From the NCBI GenBank assembly GCA_030272155.1, contig CP126193.1:5456001-5520000 (forward strand): DNA of 64,000 nucleotides, in the 5' to 3' direction. Below the pieces are notes generated by a model. That model was not told the origin of the DNA. It ran no database searches and worked only from the letters and a program-made list of their open reading frames with translations. Position 1 is the stretch's first letter. Every line of letters starts with the position of its first letter. The stretch is from Tetradesmus obliquus. Taxonomy: Eukaryota > Chlorophyta > Chlorophyceae > Sphaeropleales > Scenedesmaceae. Positions 49,147 through 58,449 of the stretch are shown piece by piece. Position numbers and translations under genes: made by a program.

Positions 49147-50726
49147 GTGGTCCTGTTTCAAGCATTCGCCGCCCACTTGTTCAGCGGCTGCGAAGCTGTA
49201 GCAGCAAGGGTTACTCAGCAGTCAGCTGGTGGCAGCAGCAACTCATGGTACTGTTACAAGCCAAAACAGCTGCTGTGATCATGCGGCCGCAGCTGCCACG
49301 CCTGCTTTGCTGTGAGCTCTCTCTGCAGACAGGGGAACCGTAATGACATTGTCAATAGTGTTCAGAATCATCAATCTTGACAGCAATCGCTGCTGCTGCT
49401 GCTGCTCAACAGGGCATGTCAGGCAGCTTTGACATGGTGGTGTGCCTGCTGGGCACGCTGTCGCACATGCTGGACAACAAGCAGGCAGCGGCATGCTTCA
49501 AGCGCGTGGCGCAGCACCTGCGGCCAGGGGGCCTGTTCGTGCTGGAGCTGGCTCACCCAGGTGGGTCCTGACGCTGCAACCATGGTTGGCCAGCCACAGT
49601 GTGTGCTTCTGCGTGCTGTTGTTGCTGGAAAGGTTTTGAACTCGTCATGCCAGGATGCTGTGCGCGTGCAGTACTGTCCAACACAGCGAGGCATGCTTCC
49701 AGTGTTCCTAGCTGCATCTATTGAACTGCGGTCGTCCACAGCTTACACCCATGTGTGCACCTTCTTTGCTGCTTTGAGGCTTACTGCCTGGCTGCTGCTG
49801 CCTGCTGCCGCACTCCTGCAGGGGACCTGTTTGACGGCTCGCTGCTGCTGCAGGACACTGGCGCTGAGATGTGGGAGGTGGACAAGCCTGGGCGCAAGAT
49901 GATGGTGGTGTGGGGCACAGACGTGGACCAGTTCGACCCGGAGAGCCAGGTGGGTGACAGCCACCAAGTGTTGTGTGATGTTCGAGCCAGCTGCAGTGGC
50001 AGAACAGCACAGACATGGACCAGCTTGACCCAGAGAGCCAGTTGAGGCAGCAGTGTGGGCAGGCTTGCCTGACAGCAGTGGTGGCGTTTGAGCATGCTGG
50101 CCGGTTGGCAGCACTGGCTTGAGTGGTGCAGCCGTACCGGGCATGATAGATATACAAGCAGCCGAGTGGAGCAGCGCAAGCAAAGCAGCCCATGTGAAGC
50201 CCAAGCAACCCAGCAGCAGGTATTGCAGGTCATCCTTTTGAGCACGCAGCGTTGACAACGTGCGCTGCCATTGCTGCCGCAGGTGCTGGAGCGCACGGTG
50301 AGCATCCACACCATGAAGGACGGCAACATGGACGAGTGCCTGCTGGAGGAGGTGGTGGCATACCGCCAGTTCACGATGCAGGAGATTGACCTGCTGGCCA
50401 CGCTGACAGGCATGGAGGTGCGGCACGCAAAAGAATGATCTGTGCAGTGAATGCAAGGCTGCGCACCTTCAAGCAAAGCATGCAGCTGCGGCTGGTATCT
50501 GCAGCCGTGCATGGTTGGTGTGATGCCAGGCGCTGTCAAGAAAACGGCAAAGGATGCGCCTTGCATTCATTGAATGTCAGGCGCCAGTGTGTGCTACTAG
50601 AATGCTTGTGATGTCAGATACGACAGTGCTAGGGGACGGCCGCATGCATGCTGGCTGCTTGCTTTGCGGGGCAAACGCCTGGCTGCATTGCTGGCTTCAT
50701 GTCAGTTACCTGCATCTGCTGCTGCA

Positions 50727-50770
<44 letters not shown>

Positions 50771-50862
50771 AGGTGGTGGGTGTGTATGGTGACCTGGACC
50801 TGAACGTGTCACTCAACCATGAGGATGCGTTCCGCCTGGTGATGTGCCTGAGGAAGCTGTGA
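48207..50862 (+). CDS. Class I SAM-dependent methyltransferase
   Basis: Seven exons in agreeing phase: 48207-48266, 48504-48577, 48923-49085 (or 49079), 49413-49560, 49822-49949, 50283-50417 and 50773-50862, about 265 residues, usual for a one-domain enzyme. Start MYDRPQLYDDAFSYRDF. Motif I (SAM binding) is LELGCGPANHAVQLAKRKAK across a junction, followed by VWALDANEAMLAYARDKA (acidic residue for ribose), MDGDMSDFE, then SFDMVVCLLGTLSHML and LRPGGLFVLELAHP. The C-terminal part ends VSLNHEDAFRLVMCLRKL. It transfers a methyl group from SAM; the acceptor cannot be told. The third exon ends either at GAA|GTGCAG or, six bases on, at CAG|GCAAGC; both keep phase and the second would be a GC donor. 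A relic copy of the fifth exon's end lies in the next intron (50008-50041). Confidence 0.92.
50008..50041 (+). repeat. Decayed copy of the methyltransferase exon 5 end
   Basis: Thirty-four bases matching 49916-49949 at 30 positions. The copy would encode TDMDQLDPESQ against TDVDQFDPESQ, but the donor GT after it is TT, so it is unlikely to be spliced in. Confidence 0.8.
50728..50770 (+). repeat. CTG run at a 3' splice site
   Basis: About 14 CTG units running straight into the acceptor CTGCAG of the last methyltransferase exon (50773). Confidence 0.9.
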
Positions 50863-51422
50863 TCTGGCAGCAGCTGCTTCGCATCCAGCAGAATGGTGAT
50901 TCAATCACGCTGTGTTTGGGCAGTCCTCTGGCTGCAAGTCGTTGCATGTTGCCGCAGTGCCGCACTGCTGCAGCGGCTCCAGCACTGGCACTGTGGCAGT
51001 ATCCTTGCACGCTTCATGCCTACGGACGGCACAGCATGCCTGGTCGCGACGGCGGAGGAAATCTATGAAGTGATGGAATGGCTCTCTGTCGCTACCACAG
51101 TCGTTACCTTCGCTTGACCTGTAAGCATCTGGGGCATGGGCAGGTTGCATGCCAGGGGCGCCGCTGTGCTGTCGAATGACGCAAGATTCAAACTTCGTGG
51201 AGGATCTCCTAAGCTGCAATGCATCCACATTGTCTATTTCAAACGCAAGCGGTCAACAGGCGCGAGGTTGAGCAGGCGGGAGGTTCGAAAGTGCCGAGTA
51301 ACACTAGGCGCAAATTCATCATAGGGCGTCCGTCAAACGTGCCATCACTCCATCCCGTTGTCAATGGCACTGTGTGTAGCTGCTTTATCTCATTGACTGG
51401 CAGATCAGACACACGCAGCAAG
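50863..51422. other. Intergenic, methyltransferase 3' UTR and next promoter
   Basis: 560 bp between same-strand genes. TGTAA lies at 51120. No gene was seen. Confidence 0.65.
51120..51124 (+). terminator. Putative TGTAA poly(A) signal, methyltransferase gene
   Basis: TGTAA 258 nt after the stop codon, the expected chlorophyte signal and the only one noticed in this gap. Confidence 0.45.
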
Positions 51423-54272
51423 ATGGCAGAACGCAGCCAGTTTGAGCTGGAGCGAGAGGCGCGTGTCAAAGCCAACAAGCTAAAGATGCAGGTAATTGAT
51501 AGCATCAATTCTAGCGGCACTGCATAGCGTGCTGGCGGGAGCAGGCCGACAAATGCCAAACGGCTATGTGCAGGAGCTGGGCCTTGAGGAGGCAGCAGCG
51601 GAGCTGGCGTCCAGCAAGCCAGCCCAAAAGCAGCGCAAGAAGAAGGAGAAGTCAGCCGAGCCGCAGGAGGCCAGCAGGCGCAGCGAGCGACCGCGCAAGG
51701 AGGTGTCTTACTGCGAGATGGACCGACCAGTGGGCCAAGCAAGGGCGCCCGTGGACTACACTGAGCGCATCAAGGTGGGTTGACACGCTTTCGACAATAT
51801 GCATAGCTTCGGCATGCGATCTGGGCCAAGCTAACGCGCAGTTCCTTGCTGCAGGCTGTGTCCCTGGATGCTGAGACAGCAGAGAAGCTGAGGGCAGAGA
51901 TGGAGTCAAAGCGCAGCACATCAGGCAAGGGAGGCAAGGGCCGCGGCCCTGTCGACTCTGGCAAGGGCGTGCGCATCCAGGTGAGCTAGCAGCACGTGCA
52001 GGGCAACAACGCAGCAGGCTGCACACCCTGCCCCCATACACAACTGCAGCAGATGTGGCACTGTTGCAAATGCAGTGGTTTGGGGTTGGCAAGCCAGCAG
52101 GCATGGTGCAACATGATCCTAAAGCGTGCTGCTGTGTTGATGCTTGCAGGGCGGCAAGGTGTACGATTCCAAGCACGGCGTGACGTGCCACTGGTGAGTC
52201 ATGCTGATACAGCAGATCAAACCAGCAGCAGCCTGATCTGAGCCCGCGGCGCTGGTAGCTTTGCCAGCAATTTTAGGGTGATTGCGTCAGCAATGTTAGC
52301 GTGCCAGCTGCTTGTGCATACTACCTTGTCCATGCTGCTGCCTTCCAATACAGTGGTCAACTCTCAATCACTGCGGCATGATTTTGCGGCCAGTGCCCTT
52401 CGCCTGTCACAACAGCTGCCAGAATGACACCCTGCTGCCTGCTGTGCCATCCTGCCTGGCGCCTGCTGCTGCTGCTGCAGGTGCCGCCAGAAGACGCTGG
52501 AGGACCACGTGACCTGCACCAACGCTGCCTGCGGCAACGGCAAGCGCATGCCGCTGTCATTCTGGTGAGCAGGCACAGCAAGGCAGCAGCCCGCAGCACC
52601 CTGCCTGAAACAACCTGTAAGCATATGCAACGCATGGCGCAGCCTATGCCTATGCGCTAGCAGCAGCAACACTGCGCAGCTTGCTTCTGGCACTCTTCAG
52701 CAGGTGCCAGGTCTGTCTGCACTGCCGCATGTCCTATCTACCCAGACCATGTGATGCGACACCTGCTGCTCACAACCAGTGCTGTGTATGGCTGCCGCCC
52801 CTGCTGTTGCCCTACGACTGCAGCGCCAAGTGCCTGCGCAACCGCCACGGGGAGGACTTTGAGGCGGCTGACGCCAGCGGCGGCTGGTGGTGCCCCGCCT
52901 GCCGCGGCTCCTGCGGCCCGGGCTGCGTGACATGCTGCAACTGCGGGCCCTGCCGCAAGCGGGTGAGCGCTGCTGACACCTGATGCTTGCACACAACGCA
53001 GCTGCACTGCACAATGGCTGCAGGCGGCTGCCATCACAGCAGGAGTACCTCTGCTGCTGCGTCATGTTGCCACCATGCAACTTCCTGCAGACTTTGGCCG
53101 CATGCTTACCGTGTTGCATGTTGCTGTCCTGCTGCTGCTGCCCTGCTGCTGCTGCTGCCCTGCTGCTGCCGCTGCAGGCTGGGCTGGACCCCACGCACCA
53201 GGTGGTGAAGCTGGCGCGTGATGCGGGCTTCACCAACGTGCACGACTACCTGGTGCACCTGGTCACAGGTGGGCGGCGTGGATGGATAATTTGATAGAGA
53301 AGGTGTGGTTGCAAACAGGGTGGTTGTTGTAGAGGTTGTGTCCAGGATGAGGTGACACAGCTACCTGGTGCACCTGGTCACGGGTGGGCGGCACCACAAC
53401 ACCCCTCCGTGTGGCACCACAACACCCCTGCAGCGAAACGCATGCCCTGACCTGTGGCTGCCGCCTTATCACTGCCCTGTCACTGCCTGCAGGCGAAGAT
53501 GCAGAGGAGATCGCTGCGCGCAAGGTGCAGCACCGCTGGGGCAGCTGGCTCAAGCAGGACGCCAGCGATGCCAGCGAGCAGACAGGCGGCGGCTGCGAGC
53601 AGCAGCAGGCAGCAGATGAGGAGGCAGACTGCTGCGGCCACAAGCACCACCACGAGCATGAGCAGGAGGGCGCAGCGGATGTGGATGCAGACAGCAGCAA
53701 GCAGGCGAAGGACTCTGGCCGGGTGAACAAGCGCGGCAGCAGGGGCGGCAAGAAGGGCGCTGCTGCAGCTGGCAGCAGCAAGGCAGCAGCAGCAGCAGCA
53801 GGCAAGTCGGCTAAGGCTGCTGGCAGCGGCAGCAGGGCTGCAAGCGCCAAGCGCAAGGCTGCAGAGGCGCTGCAGCAGCAGCCGCAGGACTCGGCTGCAG
53901 GCGATGACGAGGACGACACCATGACTGCTGCTGATGTGGGCATGAGTGCTGAGGACGCGCCGCTGCTGTCAAGCCAGGACACGAGCGGCAAGCTGTCAAG
54001 GTGCGCAAGATATAATGACATAAAGTAATGCAGGCGTGATTGTTTTGTGGATGTGCAGGGTAGTGGCTGCTGCGCTTGCTGGGGGATCAGGCTTGAACAG
54101 CGGTGCATGCAGCTTGCCATTGCTCAAAGTGCAACTCATACATGTGGCCTGCTGCACACTGCTCATTGCTGACACCTTTTGTCCTGGCTGTCCCCCGTCA
54201 CTTGCTGCGTGCCCCTGCAGGAAGCAGCGCATCATGCAGCGCATGGGCCTGGCACCTGTCACCGTCTGCTGA
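51423..54272 (+). CDS. CDCA7-like 4CXXC_R1 zinc-finger protein
   Basis: Nine exons, all phases agree: 51423-51491, 51574-51774, 51855-51980, 52150-52193, 52481-52564, 52824-52962, 53178-53268, 53493-54000 and 54221-54272, giving 437 residues. After MAERSQFELEREARVKANKL and ELGLEEAAAELA comes a basic segment with SRRSERPRKEVSY, then the zinc region: CHWCRQKTLEDHVTC, CGNGKRMPLSFCAKCLRNRHG, WWCPACRGSCGPGC, CCNCGPCRKR and ARDAGFTNVHDYLVHLV. This order matches the 4CXXC_R1 domain of CDCA7, whose vertebrate form reads CHQCRQKT ... FCGPCLRNRYG ... CPPCRGICN. CDCA7 binds DNA and recruits the remodeller HELLS/DDM1 to support DNA methylation. Differences: W for Q in CHxC, AK for GP, and extra residues with added Cys after PACRGSC. 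The tail is Ala/Ser/Lys-rich with a His cluster (CGHKHHHEHE). Nuclear location inferred. Confidence 0.92.
53361..53392 (+). repeat. Copy of CDCA7-like exon 7 end inside the next intron
   Basis: Thirty-two bases match 53246-53277 (end of exon 7 plus donor) with one difference, CACAGG to CACGGG. Right after it a 17-bp phrase beginning GGCACCACAAC occurs twice (53389 and 53412). The donor GTGGGC is kept but no full exon precedes it. Confidence 0.8.
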
Positions 54273-55075
54273 GCTGCTGCACAAGCTGCTGCCAGGCCCG
54301 CCAGTGGACACGCTGCTGCTGCTGCTGCTGGCTCAGAGTGGAGTGCACAGGCGCGCCTTCACAGGCATCCGGCCAATCCAGCAGTTGCTGATTACCTCAG
54401 GTGTATTAACAGACAGTACTAACATGGCACTAAGCCCACAGCATAGTTACCGAGTTGGCGGGTGGGCAGAGGCGGCTGCTTCCGCTGCAAAGGTGCTTGA
54501 GGTCAAGTCTTGAAGGATGGGGTGCCCCTTCAGGTCGACAAACATGTGTTTTGCCTGCGCCTTGCGACTTGGAGGCGTGGCGGCAGTGATTGTGGTGTGA
54601 GATGAACAATTGTTGACAATGTGATCTCAAAGCATAGCAGGGCGATGCTCGGCAAGTGCATTGGTGCTGCTGAAAGCAAAGCAGCTGTTGGATGCAGTAC
54701 ATGTAGTTGGGTGTCGGCGACAGTTTGACTGGACGCGGACCACCTGTGCCAACCTGCCGGCAGGTCGCGCCACCTGCGGCTCATTGCAGCAGACATGCAT
54801 AACTAGCTGGAGCCGCTACTTTCATAGGCGGCATCCACTCTGTGTGCAGTGCCGCACAACTCGCATGACATGTGTGTTGAGCGCATGTACTAGATGTGGC
54901 TGGGCCCCAACAGTGAGGAGTGACCGCGAATGTTATAACATCTTGGTACCAGGAACTGGGTGGAGTTGTGTGACTTTGTTACACCTATACATCAAGACAA
55001 GGGTTGTTCACAAGCAGGAGGATGCTTTGGCAGCCTGACAAGTTGCTCACAAACACCTGTTGTGCCAGCACACTG

Positions 55076-55166
<91 letters not shown>

Positions 55167-56861
55167 GACAAACACATTTACGCCAGCGCACTGCTTTCTG
55201 TGTGTCATGGCTGGTTTTCAGATATTTTGTGTATGCGCCGCTCAGGCCTGGTGTATATACAAGGTTGTCAATACTCAGTTATATTGTGGGATGTGTGCAC
55301 ATGCTGTTGGCGGCATGTGCAGGCAGAGTCCTGCAAAGGGTTGCACTCATCAACCAGCCGCTGATGTGCCGCACACTTCAGGCTGTTGCAGCTGCACATG
55401 TCTAATGCTTGGCAATTAAGCATTGCCTTGTATGCATGTCAAGTCATGCTGCTGTAAGTCAGGCTTGTGTCCAGGCCCAACCGGAGCCTGTTGTGTTCCG
55501 TGCACTGCCAGCTGGGGCTTTGCAGCGATCGTCATGTGTTCTCTTTGTATGTGCACATACCATGTGGTGCAATACGCAGCCGTGCGATACAGTTGGGTTG
55601 TTTAATTCAGCACGGACTGAATGGCGTGTAACTGGCATGTGTCTGACACGGCATACCAGCAAGGAACCAGGGTCTATGTATCATGGCAAGAGTCGCAGCG
55701 TTTGGGAGATGAGTGAATCTGATGCAGTCTGGCACAATGATGGTTTCCTACAGCGCTGTGTGTTCTGACAGCATCACGTCAAGTCAACGTATCCGGTGAT
55801 AGCAACACTGGTGTAAATTTGGAACAGCACCCTGTGCAACATGACCCTTCCCGAAGTACAACCACATGCAGCGTTCAAAGGCAATCTTCACATCACCGTT
55901 TTTGATGTCTGCTGTATGACCACCAATGCAATTAGCAGATGTTAACTCACCAGTAGCAACATGATCAGCAGTGTCACTGCACAACAGCAGCAGTGCTGCA
56001 GTTGGAGCACCCTGTGTGGCTGGCTAGCTTATCCAGATGTTCTAGGTGCACCTTCTTCTGCCTGCGCTTTTGTTTCTTAGTCCTCGGAGCTGGGCCCAGC
56101 CAAGTTCACACCACTGGCTTAAAAAGGTCACTGTCACTCGGCACTGACAAGATCTGTGCGGGTGCCTTCGTAAAGTCTGCAGCAGCAGCTGCAGTTTATT
56201 CTGTCGTGAACTACGCAACTTTCTTTGGAAGTCGCTTGCGCTGTAGGCGTACGCATATCAGGCCTGCCTTCCAGGTTCAGGAGGAAGCTTTTGGGCTCAC
56301 ACTGCTCGCAGCTCTCCCTACGGTCCGTGCTGCACTTGAACCAATGCCATTGTGCATTTCTACATGTTGATAGAGCAAGCTCACCACGGATCAACTGCAC
56401 AGTCTGTCCAGCTCCGTGCTACTGGTGCTGCCGTGCCTGTGATCCGAACAGGGACTTCAGACGTGTACACCATCCACTAACGCTGCGATAATGTTACTAA
56501 CACTTGTTTTGCGCTACAGCGGACTTGCCACCTGTGCCATACGCACCGTCGGACTCCCAGCTACCCTTTCAACCACCATGGGCCTCACTGTCAGGTGCGA
56601 CAGTATAGCCTGCGCGAACTAAACGCAAATTTGCCGTGTGGTGTTTCAGTTGGACCGCAGCGGCACCGCTGAGCGGTTTGTTTGTGCACTTGACCGTAAG
56701 CAGCACTGCTGTGTCACCAAGGACACCTGCCTGCGGCATGACAACAGCCCTACTGGCAGCTGCTCCAGCAACCGCACCTCCCTCTTCAAGTTAACTTCTC
56801 CCACCCATCTCGGTTGACATGACCGTGCTACACACCTGCTACTGCTGCTCGCAGCACCAAC
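54273..56861. other. Long intergenic region, no gene resolved
   Basis: Contains the CDCA7-like 3' flank and a long TG microsatellite. On the - strand, 56.45-55.79 kb has fragments that look translated (TKKQKRRQKKVHLEHLDKLA near 56.07 kb, and GGHTADIKNGDVKIAFERC near 55.9 kb) but no exon chain or family was recognised; a decayed gene or transposon is possible. On the + strand, 56518-56592 (LPPVPYAPSDSQLPFQPPW) follows an acceptor-like CTACAG and may be an upstream exon of the P450 gene. Confidence 0.45.
55077..55165 (+). repeat. TG dinucleotide microsatellite
   Basis: About 44 uninterrupted TG units. The bases on either side are diverged copies of each other (ACAAACAC ... GCCAGC-CACTGCT before it at about 55050-55076 and after it at about 55168-55195), so the tract seems to have grown within a small duplication. 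Confidence 0.95.
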
Positions 56862-58401
56862 ATGGGTGTGCCAGATGTGCATGATGCCAGGGACCTTCCA
56901 AGGGAGGTGCTGGCCCTGCAGGCAACCAGCCCCGCCACCTTTGCAGTTACTGCACTTGATGGTCATCGTTTTGCGTGGGTGAAGCCTGCAGGGCCGGCCG
57001 GGCCTGAGCAGTTGATTGTGGCAGACCCGGCCACGCTGCAGAGCTGGATGAAGGACGAGTGGAAGATTGGCTCTGTGACAGGCTGGCCAGACACAATCGG
57101 TGAGTGCAAGATTGGTGCAGGACATAGCTGCACTAAAGTGTGATTGTTTGTGTTTCACGAGGCAGGGAAGCTGCCACCATCATGTGTGTTGTGTTGCGCA
57201 AAGTGTGGTGCTTTGCTGCTGGCGGTGCGTGCATTGGCAGTGTCAGCCATTGGGAGGCCAGACGGCCTGCTGCAGGAAAGCTTGCAGCAGAAGCAGCAGC
57301 AGCAGCAGCAGCAGCGCTGATCATCACTGTTGCATGCAGCATGGTAGAATAACAACGCTGTTTCTCTTCACTTCTCGCTCGCTGTGCAGGCCAGCTGCTG
57401 GGCCCTGAGGCAATGGCCAACACTCGCAGCGCAGAGCAGCACCAGCGCCTGCGGCAGCTCTTCTCGCCCATGCTGCGCGATGACAGCATGGCGCGCATGC
57501 TGCCCAAAATCCAGGGCAGCGTGCAGCGCTACATGCGCGAGTGGGCTGCCAAGGGAACAGTGCCTGCTTACACTGAGACACTCACGCTGGTTTTTGATGT
57601 GCTGGTGCGTTGCTTTGTTGTCATTTAGTTTGGAGAGCTGCGGCTACTGTGCACGGGCTTGCTGCAGGCCTGAGAGATGCCTGTCGGGTGTTGGTGCAGC
57701 TGCTTCTCACTGTCTGTGTGGGGAGTGCACGGGCTGGCCGTACCTGCCCACATCTGCACAGGCCAGTGCTGTCCCTGAAGCTGTTGGTTGAAGTTGCACA
57801 GCAGCCAGCGCCATGCTACTGCAACCACAGCTGCATTTGTTGAATGGCTGTCACGCCCTCTCACACCTGCTGTCACGCCTGGCCATGCCTGCAGGTGAAC
57901 CAGGCGATGCAGCTGGACTGGCCTGATGCAGACATCAAGAAGTACGCGGTGCTGTTTGAGGTGTGGAACCAGGGCTTCACACCAAGCACTGCAGACCCTC
58001 GCTGGGCCAAGGGCATGGAGGCGCGGTGAGGCCGGCTGGCTGGACACAGACACAGCTGTTTTGGTTGGCTATACACAGCTGATTGAGCAGTGCTTCGCTG
58101 CTGTGAGAGGCTGCAGGCAGGATCAGCCAGTTGATGCCCCTAGGCTCCTGTGCGTGGTTGCTGTACAGCCTCCCAAGCATGAGCAGCGCTGCCTGCAGTG
58201 CAGACGCCGCATCCATGTTGTGCCGTGACGCAAAGTAGCAGGCAAGGCAAACCTATGCAGCACAGGCTATGCTCATGTTTAACACCCTTCAACGGCCGCT
58301 GCGGCATCTGTACACATCCACCTGCAGCGTGCAGCTGGTCGCGCGCTTCAGGCGATGCGGCATGCAAAGCCAGATGACGCATCAATCCCCTCACCTTCCA
58401 C

Positions 58402-58449
<48 letters not shown>

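Noticed and set aside
51240-51320. tRNA-like phrase GGTTCGAAA
   Set aside because: No cloverleaf arms or anticodon stem could be paired around it.
54985-55419. Val-Cys or Thr-His dipeptide frames through the TG tract
   Set aside because: Pure products of the dinucleotide repeat.
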